Part shown: positions 21,944-30,893 of the stretch, one piece after another
How positions within the stretch are numbered: the stretch's first letter is position 1
Layout of the letters: each line of letters begins with the position of its first letter
DNA from: Chloroflexota bacterium
GTDB lineage: Bacteria; Chloroflexota; Dormibacteria; CF-121
Assembly: GCA_005880615.1 (NCBI GenBank)
Contig: VBID01000130.1
Location: 1-36,604, forward strand
Direction of reading: 5' to 3'
Length of the DNA stretch: 36,604 bases
The notes under the pieces: model-generated
What the model was told of the DNA's origin: nothing
The model's input: the letters and a program-made list of their open reading frames with translations, nothing else
The model's database searches: none
Translations under genes and position numbers: made by a program

Positions 21944-23029
21944 CTACGCCAGGCCGGCTTCGAAGGTGGTCGCCATGTCCCCCAGCGCGCGCACGGCCCA
22001 GTTGGGTCGTTCGGTCATCGCGAACAGGCTGAGGCGGGCTTCGGCCAGGTGCTCGGAAGCCTGCCGGCGGCAGTAGGCGTGGGCGTTGGCCTGCGCCAGC
22101 ACAGTGCGCGCCACCTCCATCTCGGAGGGCGTGAAGCTGGCCCGCGTCAGCAGTCCGCGCAGCTGGCGCCGACCGGCGGCGGGGCCGGCCTTCAGAGCCA
22201 CCAGCGTGGGCAACGTCTTCTTGCCATTGCGCAGGTCGCTGCCCTCGGGCTTTCCGGTCTGGGCCGATGAGCCCCAGATGCCCTGGATGTCATCGATGAT
22301 TTGAAAGGCCATCCCCAGGTGGCGGCCGAAGTCGGCGGCGCGCTCGGAGGCCGCTTCGCCGGCACCCGCCGCCAGTGCCCCCAGGCGGGTGGCACAGGCG
22401 AACAGGCCGGCGGTCTTTAGCTCGATCATCTGCAGATACTCGTCCACCGAGACATCGACCCGCTGCTCGAACTCCAGGTCCATGACCTGGCCCCGGCACA
22501 GCCGCAGTGTGGCTTCCGACACCACCCGCAGGGCGGGCGCCAGCCGCTCCAGGTGGCGGGGCGGCATCAGCTCGGCGATGGCTTTGGGGACCAGGGCCTG
22601 CAGGGCCGCTCCGGCGTTGATCGCCTGGGGAGCGCCCCAAACTCTCCACACGGCGGCCCGCCCCCGCCGCAGCTCGTCGCCGTCCTGGATGTCGTCGAAG
22701 ACCAGGGAGAAGTTGTGGGCCAGCTCGACAGCGACCGCCGCCCAGATGGCGTCGGCGTAGCGGCGGCCGAAGGCCTCGCAGGTGAGGAGCGCCAGGTTGG
22801 CCCGCACCCGTTTCCCCGGACGCGCCCCCGCCCCGCGCAGCCCGAGGTGGTACTGCACCATCTCGGTGAGCAACGAGGACTCGGTGGACCCGACGATTTG
22901 GGAAAAGCGGGTGAGCTCCCGGTCGAGGGCGCCATTCATGGCCTCCAACCGGGCGGAACGGCTGGCAAAGGGTTTGCCCGTGTCGCCCGACGAGCCGGCG
23001 AGCCGTCTGCTGGGCGGCCGGGCCCTCAT
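21944..23029 (-). CDS. Polyprenyl (probably geranylgeranyl) diphosphate synthase
   Basis: This trans-isoprenyl diphosphate synthase condenses IPP with allylic diphosphates. It has 361 residues with a 30-residue N-terminal extension. Landmarks are PGKRVR (about 71-76), the first aspartate-rich motif DDIQD at 112-116, GQVMDLEFE (about 180-187), KTAGLF, and the second motif DDIQG at 246-250. Residue 107, five before the first motif, is Phe, and residue 108 is Ser. In archaeal-type enzymes an aromatic residue at this site limits the product to C20, so GGPP is the likely product. The start overlaps the fni stop (ATGA). The C20 assignment also fits the adjacent diterpene-type cyclases. Confidence 0.9.
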   Translation of the reverse strand: MRARPPSRRLAGSSGDTGKPFASRSARLEAMNGALDRELTRFSQIVGSTESSLLTEMVQYHLGLRGAGARPGKRVRANLALLTCEAFGRRYADAIWAAVAVELAHNFSLVFDDIQDGDELRRGRAAVWRVWGAPQAINAGAALQALVPKAIAELMPPRHLERLAPALRVVSEATLRLCRGQVMDLEFEQRVDVSVDEYLQMIELKTAGLFACATRLGALAAGAGEAASERAADFGRHLGMAFQIIDDIQGIWGSSAQTGKPEGSDLRNGKKTLPTLVALKAGPAAGRRQLRGLLTRASFTPSEMEVARTVLAQANAHAYCRRQASEHLAEARLSLFAMTERPNWAVRALGDMATTFEAGLA

Positions 23030-24075
23030 CGCGACTCGATCAGCCGGTCCAGCGTCAGGGCGTCGAGAGACCCCGCGCCCGAACAGAACATGGCGACTCG
23101 CAGCTGCCAGCCAAAGCCATCCAGCAGGCGGCGCGCCGGTTCCTCACCCTGGGCCGCGGCCGCCAGCACGGCGTGGGCAAACCCCACCAGGCGAGCGCCC
23201 ATGGCGAGCGCCTTGGCAGCGTCCAGGCCGTTCTTGATGCCGCCGCTGGCGATGATGGGGGTTGCCGGCGCGGCTGCCTTCGCCTGCAGGACCGCCTCGG
23301 CGGTGGGAATGCCCCACTCGGAGAACGCCAGGGCCAGCTCGACCTCGTCGGCGCTGTCCCGGCGGAACGCCTCCACTCGGGCAAAGCTGGTCCCCCCGGC
23401 GCCCGCCACATCAATGGCGGCCACCCCGGCCTCGGCCAGCTGCCGGGCGATGGGGCCAGAGATGCCGCTGCCGACCTCCTTCACAATGACGGGTACCGGC
23501 AGGGCGCGGGCGATCAGGCCGATCTTCTCCAGGAGCCCCCGAAAGTTGTGATCACCTTCCTGCTGCAATGCCTCCTGGAGCGGGTTCAAGTGCAGGACCA
23601 GGGCGTCGGCGCCGATCATCTCCACCGCCTCCAGGCACTGGTCGATCCCGACGCCGTAGTTGAGCTGCACGGCGCCCAGGTTGGCCAGCAGCAGGATGTC
23701 GGGGGCGACGCTGCGCACCTGGTAGGTGGACCGCAGGTCCTTGTGGGTCAGCCCCGCCCGTTGGGACCCGACCCCGAAAGCCAGGCCCATGGTCTGAGCG
23801 ACCAGCGCCAGCCGGCGGTTGATGTCCCCAGCGGCGTGAGCCCCGCCGGTCATGCTGGAGAGCAGGAAGGGCAGTCGCAGGCGGCGGCCCAGGAAGGTGG
23901 TGCTGGTATCGATCGTGTCCAGATCGAGCTCCGGCAGGGCCTGGTGGACAAAGCTCCACCGCTCGAAGCCGGCGCTGCGGGTGGATTGCACCGACTCCTC
24001 CAGCGACAGGCGCAGGTGTTGCAGCTTGCGCTCGGAAATGCGCGAGACGGGCTTGCCGGTGGCGTCCTGCATCAT
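23026..24075 (-). CDS. fni: Type 2 isopentenyl-diphosphate delta-isomerase
   Basis: This FMN-dependent enzyme interconverts IPP and DMAPP. The 349-residue TIM-barrel protein shows the family hallmarks: [13 protein letters not shown] (FMN loop), [23 protein letters not shown], the catalytic [25 protein letters not shown], and [14 protein letters not shown]. It overlaps the upstream GGDEF/HD-GYP gene and the downstream prenyl synthase by 4 nt each, so all three are translated together. Its role is to balance IPP and DMAPP for chain elongation. A second in-frame ATG at 24072 is an alternative start. Confidence 0.95.
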   Translation of the reverse strand: MMQDATGKPVSRISERKLQHLRLSLEESVQSTRSAGFERWSFVHQALPELDLDTIDTSTTFLGRRLRLPFLLSSMTGGAHAAGDINRRLALVAQTMGLAFGVGSQRAGLTHKDLRSTYQVRSVAPDILLLANLGAVQLNYGVGIDQCLEAVEMIGADALVLHLNPLQEALQQEGDHNFRGLLEKIGLIARALPVPVIVKEVGSGISGPIARQLAEAGVAAIDVAGAGGTSFARVEAFRRDSADEVELALAFSEWGIPTAEAVLQAKAAAPATPIIASGGIKNGLDAAKALAMGARLVGFAHAVLAAAAQGEEPARRLLDGFGWQLRVAMFCSGAGSLDALTLDRLIESR

Positions 24076-26462
24076 GCGGCGCCTTGCTCCGCAGTCACGG
24101 CATGGTCGTGCTGCTCGTCTTCCGGCGGCCGCTTGCGCATCATCTGGATGAAGTAATCAACGATGATCGGGTCGAATTGTGTGCCCTTGCCCGCTTCCAG
24201 CTGGGCCAGGGCGAACTCCTGGGTGCGCTTCTGGCGGTAGGGCCGAGTGGAGGTCATGGCGTGATAGGCGTCGCACACGGACACGATGCGGGCGTGCAGG
24301 GGGATGTTCTGCCCGGCCAGCCCATCGGGGTAGCCGCTCCCGTCGTACCACTCGTGGTGGTGGAGGACGACGTTCAGGATCTGGCGGAACGCCTTGATGG
24401 GCTGCAGGATGCGCGCTCCCAGCACCGGGTGCATGCGCATGACGAGCTTTTCGTCCTCGTCCAGCTTGCCCTCCTTGAGCAGCACCTTGTCCACCACGCC
24501 GATCTTGCCCACGTCGTGCAGGATGGCCGCCAGGCGGAGCTGGTTGCGGTGCGCCGGGGACAGCTGCAGCATCTCGGCCAGATCCTCCGCCAGCTGGGCG
24601 ACATACTGGGAGTGACCGCTGGTGTAGGGGTCCTTGGCGTCGATGCTGGCGGCCAGCGCGTTGAGCGCCTCCAGCGCCCCTTCGCTGTTGGGCGAGAGGG
24701 TACCCTCGGCCAGTTCTTCCAGGTGCTTGGAGTTGGCGATCTGTCCCAACCGCTTCTCGAGGGTGGCGACCATGCCGGGTCCCACCGTGTCCGCGGTGCT
24801 GAGCTGGGCGACGACCTCGGACAGCACCGAGTCCAGGGCGGCGACGCTTTCCAGCTCGCTGGCGCCGCAGATGCAGTTGCGGCCACGCTTCTTGGCCATG
24901 TACATCGCCAGGTCGGCCCGGTTCAGCAGCTCGTCCCGGGTCCGGGCATCCACCGGGTAGGTGGCCCAGCCGACGCTGGCCGTCAGCGGCGCAAAGATGG
25001 TCTTGGGGTTGTACATGAACACTTTGGAGAGCGTGTCGCAGATCTCCTGCGCCCGGATGGGCGCGGTCTGCAGGTCGACACCTGGGAGGATGGCCACGAA
25101 CTCTTCACCGCCGTATCGGGTGACGACATCCTCCCGCCGCATGGTGGAGGAGATCGTTCGAGCAGCGGCCTTCAGCGCGACGTCGCCGGCCGCGTGGCCG
25201 AAGCTGTCGTTGTAGACCTTGAACCGATCCAGGTCGACCATCATCACGGTGATCGACCCACCTTTCTCCTTAACCTTCTCCATCTCCTCATCGAGACGGG
25301 TGTGGAAGTAGCGGTGGTTGGGCAACCCGGTGACGGAGTCCGTCACCGACAGCCGCTGGGCCTGATCCAACGTGTGGGCGTTGCGCATGGCGATGCCGGC
25401 CCGCTCGGCGAACGTGAGCAGGAGTTCCTGCTCGGTGTCCCGGAGCGGTAGCTCTCGTCCGGCGAAGCCCATCACCAGGTCCGCGATGGCACGCGCGCCA
25501 TGGAACACCGGGACTCGCACCCAGATGCCCGCCGGCAGCGCCTTGTGCTCCACGGTCATGAACACATTCGGGTCCGCGACCGGGATCACCTGCTCACCCG
25601 AGACGGGGTTCAGGCTGAGCCGGGCGGCTGAGAGGTCGGTGCCGGCGTGGGCCTGGGCCAGCTCGGGGCTCCAATCGATGAAGAGCTTGGGCGCCACGGT
25701 GTCGCCCTCGGTCCCCAACAGGGACGGCATCTGCACCTGGAGCAGCACCACGTCTGCCTGCAGCAGGGCTCGCCCCTTCTCGGCCGCCAGCTGGCAGGTC
25801 TGTTCGAACTCGAGGTCGCGGTTCAGCTCCACGGTGACCTGCGAAAGGGCGGCATGGGCGCGCTCCAGCTCTTCTTGCAGGGCGTGCTCGGCCTTGCGGG
25901 CGCGGTCGCCCAGGAAGGCACTGAAGAATCCGGTGAGCCCCACGAAGCCCATCTGGATGACCACGTTGGTAAACCCCGCCACCGGGTCGGCCAGTCCGCC
26001 CGAACGGAAGTTGACGTAGTAGACGACCGCCAGGTAGCTGACAGTGGTCGTGGTCACGGCCATGATGGTCGCCAGGCCGCCGAACCGCACGGCGACCATG
26101 GCCACCACCAGGAAGTAGGCCAGCGAGAAGGGGGAGGTGATGCCCCCGCTGATGGCCACCCCGGCGGTGCAGATCAAGACGTCGCCGACCGATGAGATAT
26201 AGCCGGCGTTCAACCAGCGGGGCCCGCGGGGCACCAGCAGCTGCAGCGCCAGGTTGTAGGCCGCGGTGAACACGACCAGCGCCATCAGCGGGATGGTCTC
26301 GTTCCCCAGCCGGAGGAAGGGCAGCGCCCCCGTGGCGACGATGATGGCCAGCCAGCGGATGAAGACGACGCGACGCTCCATCTCGACGGCGGCCTGGGCA
26401 GCCGTGGAGGACTTGGCCGGGGCCCCGCGCTTGGAGAACGTCAGCTTGAGGGCGCCGCTCAT
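24072..26462 (-). CDS. Membrane GAF-GGDEF-HD-GYP cyclic-di-GMP protein
   Basis: This 796-residue protein can in principle both make and break cyclic di-GMP. About six membrane helices (residues 33-185) lead into a short coiled coil (190-215), then a GAF-like domain (about 215-365). The GGDEF domain has the active-site GGEEF at 451-455 and an inhibitory RxxD site at 442-445, exactly five residues upstream. The HD-GYP domain (about 605-780) has HD at 649-650 (HDVGKIG) and HHEWYDGSGYP at 702-712. All key residues are intact. A Shine-Dalgarno AAGGAG overlaps the end of the upstream terpene synthase gene, and the stop overlaps the fni start. It is therefore truly embedded in the terpene operon. 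The sensed signal is unknown. Confidence 0.94.
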   Translation of the reverse strand: MSGALKLTFSKRGAPAKSSTAAQAAVEMERRVVFIRWLAIIVATGALPFLRLGNETIPLMALVVFTAAYNLALQLLVPRGPRWLNAGYISSVGDVLICTAGVAISGGITSPFSLAYFLVVAMVAVRFGGLATIMAVTTTTVSYLAVVYYVNFRSGGLADPVAGFTNVVIQMGFVGLTGFFSAFLGDRARKAEHALQEELERAHAALSQVTVELNRDLEFEQTCQLAAEKGRALLQADVVLLQVQMPSLLGTEGDTVAPKLFIDWSPELAQAHAGTDLSAARLSLNPVSGEQVIPVADPNVFMTVEHKALPAGIWVRVPVFHGARAIADLVMGFAGRELPLRDTEQELLLTFAERAGIAMRNAHTLDQAQRLSVTDSVTGLPNHRYFHTRLDEEMEKVKEKGGSITVMMVDLDRFKVYNDSFGHAAGDVALKAAARTISSTMRREDVVTRYGGEEFVAILPGVDLQTAPIRAQEICDTLSKVFMYNPKTIFAPLTASVGWATYPVDARTRDELLNRADLAMYMAKKRGRNCICGASELESVAALDSVLSEVVAQLSTADTVGPGMVATLEKRLGQIANSKHLEELAEGTLSPNSEGALEALNALAASIDAKDPYTSGHSQYVAQLAEDLAEMLQLSPAHRNQLRLAAILHDVGKIGVVDKVLLKEGKLDEDEKLVMRMHPVLGARILQPIKAFRQILNVVLHHHEWYDGSGYPDGLAGQNIPLHARIVSVCDAYHAMTSTRPYRQKRTQEFALAQLEAGKGTQFDPIIVDYFIQMMRKRPPEDEQHDHAVTAEQGAA

Positions 26463-26471
26463 TGCGACTCC

Positions 26472-27401
26472 TTAACCCGCCTTCTCCTGGAGCATCCAGG
26501 TCTGGTCGCGCAGGGCCGAACCCGAGCCGTGGGTGGCGAGGGAGTCATAGAAGTCGATGGCGGCGTGAGTGCTGGCCACCAGGCGGCGGAGGAAGTCCTG
26601 CGTCGGGCCGGTGCGGCGCTCGCGGGACACGCCGCGTTCCAGGATCTCCAGCTCCCGCTCCATCACCAGCCGGGCGTCCTTCCGAGGGTTGGCCTGGGAG
26701 GCGCCGTTCAAGGCCTCGGCGGCCAGGTCCAAGGAATTGAACCGGCCGTGGGCGTGCTCGTGCTCGTAGCTGTGCAGGTCGTTGGCGATGCGGACCACCC
26801 GCGAGGCCTGGCAGATGTGCCCGAAGAGCCGGTTCTTGAGCTCCTGCGGCACGTCCTGGTAGGCGAAGGCGAGGATGCTCACCTGGACGATGGGGAGGGC
26901 GATGGTATAGAGGCCGTTGGCCAGATAGGCATCCAGGCTGACCTGCTCCTGGTGCTTCACCCAGTGGTTTTCCTGCAGGAGGGTGAAGATGAACTTCTCC
27001 CAGACCAGGCGGCGCATCGGGGTCCACTCTTCGGACACTTCGTCCTCCGCGAACTGTTCCTCCATCTTTCGGGCGACATTGGCATGGGCCACCGGCATCT
27101 GGCTGAGATCGCGGTTGTGCCAGATGAGGAAGAGCTGGCCGACGCGGCGGTAGTCGACCATGTCCAGCTCGGGGTGCTCTTCCTCGATGTAGTCGTCGAT
27201 GTACTGGGCGTAGGCAATCGTTCGGACCAGCGCCAGCGCCTGGTCAAAGCTGGCCGATGGATGCAGCACCAGGGAGAGCGCGCAAGCCTCGGCCAGGCGC
27301 CAGCCCCGCCGCTCATCCTCCTCGAGGTGCTGGATGATCTTGGTTTCGTCGGTAAAGCGGAGCAGTGCGTCCTTCAGCTTGGTGATACGGCGGTCAAACA
27401 T
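26472..27401 (-). CDS. Class I terpene (diterpene) synthase
   Basis: This 309-residue all-helical protein carries both metal-binding motifs of class I terpene synthases. The aspartate-rich DDYIE is at 69-73 (DDxxE type), and the NSE motif NDLHSYEHE is at 207-215 with the exact N-D-x-x-S-x-x-x-E spacing. SRVVRIAND just before NSE matches the usual helix. The length fits single-domain bacterial enzymes. Such enzymes ionise the diphosphate of a prenyl or class-II-cyclised substrate. It overlaps the upstream class II cyclase by 8 nt, so the likely substrate is that enzyme's bicyclic C20 diphosphate. The product cannot be predicted. Overall identity to known families looks low, so the call rests on the motifs and context. 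Confidence 0.85.
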   Translation of the reverse strand: MFDRRITKLKDALLRFTDETKIIQHLEEDERRGWRLAEACALSLVLHPSASFDQALALVRTIAYAQYIDDYIEEEHPELDMVDYRRVGQLFLIWHNRDLSQMPVAHANVARKMEEQFAEDEVSEEWTPMRRLVWEKFIFTLLQENHWVKHQEQVSLDAYLANGLYTIALPIVQVSILAFAYQDVPQELKNRLFGHICQASRVVRIANDLHSYEHEHAHGRFNSLDLAAEALNGASQANPRKDARLVMERELEILERGVSRERRTGPTQDFLRRLVASTHAAIDFYDSLATHGSGSALRDQTWMLQEKAG

Positions 27402-28968
27402 GCGGGTTCGCCCCCTTCAGGAGAGTCCGAGCGGACAAGATGGCCGATTCAACGATGTGGACGGGGGTGTACAGGCCCTTGCCCACCCAGAGCGGGATGC
27501 GTGGCTCGCCGGCCGCCTCCGCCAGGAAGGTCTCCGCCGCGCCCAAGTTCACGCGCAGCCCTTGGCGCTGCGCCGGTGGCACCGCCAGCCACCCCTGCAC
27601 GGCGTAGGCGGTCTCTTCCGCCGTGCCCTGCTCAAACCAACCCCATGACCCGTCCGAGCGTTGGGTTTCGGCGAGCCACTTGAGCGCGGGGAGGCAGAGA
27701 TCGGGTGCCGACGCGGTAAGCGCGAAGACGACGCGGGCGGTGGCATAGAAGGGGGAACTATGCCACTTGTCAACCCAGTGTGCGCCGTCTACGCGCTGAT
27801 CGCGCAGGAACCGAACGACCTTTTGCTCCATGCTGGCGCGGGTGGGGAACGGTTGGCAGGCGGCGAGCGCCTCCAGCACGTGTGCGTTCACGGTTGGCGA
27901 TGGCTCGCGCTCCAGGGGGAAGGTGTGGAAATACTCGATGCCTTCGAACGACCGCAGCGGCCCGGCCACCGGGGACTGACCGTAGCGCTGGAGCACGGTG
28001 AGCGTCATGGCCGTGTCGTCGGCGTCCGGACGCAGTCCTGTCCGGGAGCACCCCACCCCGTCGTCGGTGAGGGTGGAGGCCAGGTAGCGGATGTGCCGGT
28101 CGGCGTCGGGAACGACGATCCCGGCACGAGCCAGGTTGTAGAGCACCCAGGCCCGCTCGAACACCTCAAATGGCGCCACGTCGGGGACGCCGCCCTCGGC
28201 GTCGACGACGCTATCCAGGTAAGCCCAGGCGGCCGGGGCGGCGCCCCCCCGCTCCAGGAAGTACGCGGTCGCGGACGGGGAGTTCCCGAATGATCCGTTC
28301 TCGGAGAGCTGGGCGGCGGCCGCGCCGACGTCCAGCCGGCTCCCCAGGTACTCCAGCGAATGGAGCAGGAGGGTGGGCATCTTGTAGATCAGGGTGGGCG
28401 GGATGTGGCCGAGCTTGGCTTCCCGCTGGGCTGTCACCCCGGCGAACCGGTCGAAGGGCAGCGGCAGTTGGCGGACGCGGCCATCGTCCATCAGGGTGGG
28501 GAGGATTTGCTCAAACCCGACCGGGGTCAGCCCCGTCTGCCAGTCGGCCGTTTTCTCCCAGAGATAGGTAAGCGCCGCCAGCCGAGCGCGGTGCGCGATC
28601 TCCTCGTGCTCGCCGGGCGGCAGCGCGGCCAGGGCCAGCACCGCACTGACCGTGGAGAGCACGCGCTCTTTGGGGATTGGGAGGGTGGTGCCAAAGCTGC
28701 CGTCGGCGTTTTGCGCCCGCAGCAGCCAGCGGAGCGTTGCGGGATAGGCCAGGGCGTCCGGGGCGCCAGGCTTGCGCAGCCGGGCCAGGAAGGCCGTGTC
28801 GTAGGCCACCGCGGACATGGTCCCGGTGCCCAGCACGCGGAGGAGATTGGCGGCCTCCGCCTGAGGCGACGGCGCCGTCTCGGGCGCCGCCGAAGGGTAG
28901 CCAGTCTGCCGAATCGCGTTCAGGTCCGTGTGTGACCCCCTTGTGGCGGGCACATTCCGGGTGCCCAA
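27394..28968 (-). CDS. Class II diterpene cyclase (copalyl-diphosphate-synthase-like)
   Basis: Class II cyclases protonate GGPP to form labdane- or halimane-type bicyclic diphosphates. The 524-residue protein has the catalytic DxDD motif as DADD at 315-318 (LRPDADDTAM). SAVAYDTAFLARL (about 52-64) matches the conserved SAYDTAWVA strand. There are QW-like turns (NADGSFG, RSDGSWGW), and LWVGKGLYTPVHIVESAIL lies near the end. No DDxxD motif is present, so it is not bifunctional. The track start is TTG 28968; GTG at 28953 is another choice. A TAGGCT box (28978-28973) lies 4 nt upstream. As the first gene of the operon, it defines a class II/class I diterpene pair. Confidence 0.88.
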   Translation of the reverse strand: MGTRNVPATRGSHTDLNAIRQTGYPSAAPETAPSPQAEAANLLRVLGTGTMSAVAYDTAFLARLRKPGAPDALAYPATLRWLLRAQNADGSFGTTLPIPKERVLSTVSAVLALAALPPGEHEEIAHRARLAALTYLWEKTADWQTGLTPVGFEQILPTLMDDGRVRQLPLPFDRFAGVTAQREAKLGHIPPTLIYKMPTLLLHSLEYLGSRLDVGAAAAQLSENGSFGNSPSATAYFLERGGAAPAAWAYLDSVVDAEGGVPDVAPFEVFERAWVLYNLARAGIVVPDADRHIRYLASTLTDDGVGCSRTGLRPDADDTAMTLTVLQRYGQSPVAGPLRSFEGIEYFHTFPLEREPSPTVNAHVLEALAACQPFPTRASMEQKVVRFLRDQRVDGAHWVDKWHSSPFYATARVVFALTASAPDLCLPALKWLAETQRSDGSWGWFEQGTAEETAYAVQGWLAVPPAQRQGLRVNLGAAETFLAEAAGEPRIPLWVGKGLYTPVHIVESAILSARTLLKGANPHV

Positions 28969-29158
28969 GCGGAGCCTAGTGGCGGGCCATTGCGACGGAC
29001 GTTGCGGGATCCGGCGTCGGGTGACGGAACCTTACGCGAGGTCACGCTTCCGTCACAACCTGCGGGCCCGTCCGGTGCGCGGCAAGGGGCCCATGGTACC
29101 GGCCGTTTGCTCTTGTGCGACGTCTGCGCGTTTTCATTGGGGGACCAGTCCAAACTTG
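28969..29158. promoter_or_regulatory. Divergent promoter region between the terpene operon and the transporter
   Basis: About 190 bp separate the class II cyclase from the transporter start. TAGGCT on the minus strand (28978-28973) is the best -10 for the terpene operon. On the plus strand no strong -10 is visible before TTG 29156 / GTG 29159. I see no long palindrome that would mark a clear operator. A shared regulator cannot be identified from sequence. Confidence 0.35.
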
Positions 29159-30418
29159 GTGCTGCGACCGCCGGCGCTGATCCGATTTCACTACCAGCTC
29201 GAGCGGCAGGCGTGGCGCATGCTGTCGGTCCATTCCGCCTACACCGCCGCCAACCTGTTCGCCGCCACCTTCCTGTCCATCTTCATCTGGCGAGCGCACC
29301 ACGACCTGGGCCAGGTCTGCCTGTTCAATGCCGTGTACGCGCTCGGCGTCCCGATCGCGTTCCTGGCCAACGGCTGGCTATTCCGGCGCGGCGACGCCGG
29401 AACCTCGATCCGCCGCGGTCTCCTGACGCTGAGCTTCCTCTATGTGCTGGTGCTCTTCCTGGGCAACGCCAGCGCCGGCGCGCTGCTCCTGTTGGGATTG
29501 ATGCGCGGCCTGGGTGAGGGCTGGTACTGGGCCGGCTATCACCTGGTCACCTACGACGCCATCGCCCGCGGAAACCGAGACCGGTACTTCGGTGCCACGG
29601 GCGCCTCAGGCGCCTTCCTGGGTGTGGCCGTGCCGCCGCTGGCCGGGACCATCATCGTCCTGGGTACCCATGGGGGCGGCAGCTACGGCGGCTACCAGGT
29701 CACGTTTGGGGTGGCGGCCGCCACGCTGCTGGCTGCCGCCCTGCTGGCCGGCGGCCTCCAGGCGGGCCGGCGCCAGGGCTTCTCCCTCCGCGGGATGCTA
29801 CAGTTGCCGCACCGAAATCCGGCCTGGTCCTACGTCACCTGGGCCCGGCTGGCCGATGGCTCGACGGGATTCGTGCTGGGGATGGTGGTCAGCATCCTGA
29901 CCTTCGTGACCCTGCGCAACGAGCAGAACGTGGGCGGCTTCAACGCCCTGGTGGGCCTGCTGACCATGGGGCTCAGCCTCGGGTTGGGCATGTGGCTTCC
30001 CGCCCGACACCGAATGCGGTGCGCCCTGCTGGGCGGGAGCCTGCTGGTGGCCTCGACGCTCGTGTATCCCCTCTATCTCTCGGTCGGCGCGCTGGTGCTG
30101 TTCGGGCTGCTCCGGGCGCTGGGTGGTCCGCTGCACGGCAATGCGCTGGCCCCCCTGTGGCTGCAGGTGATCGACCGGGATCCCCAGGCGCAGGAGCTAC
30201 GCTACGAGTACATCGTGTCCCAGGAGCTGACGTTAGGGATCGGCCGGGTGCTCAGTGTGCTGGCCGTTATGGCGCTGGCGGCCCCCATCGACCAGCTCAC
30301 CCTGGCCCGAGTGGCCCTGGTGGTGGCCGGCGCGGCGCCCATTCTGATCTGGGCGGCTTTTGCTAGGATCGGGGCGCCGGTGGCGGTTGCGTCACGCCCC
30401 CTCCAGGTGGCCGCCTGA
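29159..30418 (+). CDS. MFS-type membrane transporter
   Basis: From GTG 29159 this is a 419-residue protein with about 12 hydrophobic helices and the two-half layout of major facilitator transporters. Helix 1 starts near HSAYTAANLFAATFLSIFI, and basic loops (FRRGDAGTSIRRG; GGLQAGRRQG) lie at the expected positions. The track extends the frame to 28928, but the first 77 residues are charged, Arg-rich and unlike a transporter N-terminus, so I reject them. TTG 29156 is equally possible. It is divergent from the diterpene operon and coupled to the next gene (TGATG). Export of the terpenoid is an attractive guess. The substrate and direction cannot be read from the sequence. Confidence 0.75.
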   Translation: MLRPPALIRFHYQLERQAWRMLSVHSAYTAANLFAATFLSIFIWRAHHDLGQVCLFNAVYALGVPIAFLANGWLFRRGDAGTSIRRGLLTLSFLYVLVLFLGNASAGALLLLGLMRGLGEGWYWAGYHLVTYDAIARGNRDRYFGATGASGAFLGVAVPPLAGTIIVLGTHGGGSYGGYQVTFGVAAATLLAAALLAGGLQAGRRQGFSLRGMLQLPHRNPAWSYVTWARLADGSTGFVLGMVVSILTFVTLRNEQNVGGFNALVGLLTMGLSLGLGMWLPARHRMRCALLGGSLLVASTLVYPLYLSVGALVLFGLLRALGGPLHGNALAPLWLQVIDRDPQAQELRYEYIVSQELTLGIGRVLSVLAVMALAAPIDQLTLARVALVVAGAAPILIWAAFARIGAPVAVASRPLQVAA

Positions 30419-30837
30419 TGCTGACCGCTGAGCTGGCGGGCATGCTGCCGGTTCTGGCGGTCCGCACTGCCAGAGCCACCTGGCTAATCGTGGTTCTTCC
30501 GTTTGCGCTGGCAGTGTTGTTCGTGATTCCGTTTGCCATCCTGTTCCAGGTTTGGATCGCTGCGGTCCAGATCCGCCGCTTCTCCCACTGGTTCGCCGGG
30601 CGCCCGGAAGCCGAGGAGGCGCTCAACCGAGTGTTTGACGTCTATGGGTGGCGGGCGCGGCTGGCGGTCAGGCTGTTTCGGATTCCGCTTCCGCCGGAGT
30701 TCCAGGAACGAGCTCGGCAAGAACCCAGCCCGGTGTCGGGCATTGCCGAAGTCTTTGGCGTGACCCTGATCTCGCTGGCCTTTCTGGCTGGGATGTGGTT
30801 GGTCGTCTACGCGGTCATCCGGGCGACGACGGGATAG
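30418..30837 (+). CDS. Small membrane protein coupled to the transporter gene
   Basis: This 139-residue protein has hydrophobic segments at about residues 22-50 and 110-135 with a basic, probably cytosolic, middle (EEALNRVFDVYGWRARLAVRLFR). Its ATG shares a base with the transporter stop (TGATG), implying translational coupling. I recognise no family. It could be an accessory subunit of the transporter or an unrelated membrane protein. After the stop, 56 nt separate it from the converging 109-aa gene; I see no clear terminator there. Confidence 0.65.
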   Translation: MLTAELAGMLPVLAVRTARATWLIVVLPFALAVLFVIPFAILFQVWIAAVQIRRFSHWFAGRPEAEEALNRVFDVYGWRARLAVRLFRIPLPPEFQERARQEPSPVSGIAEVFGVTLISLAFLAGMWLVVYAVIRATTG

Positions 30838-30893
30838 ATCGCCCCGCCCAACCACTTGCCGGTCCATCCCGACTAGGCGAGGCCCGAATCCGG

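Noticed and set aside
28928-29155. 77-residue N-terminal extension of the transporter
   Set aside because: It is Arg/Cys-rich, unlike a transporter N-terminus, and overlaps the start of the divergent cyclase gene.
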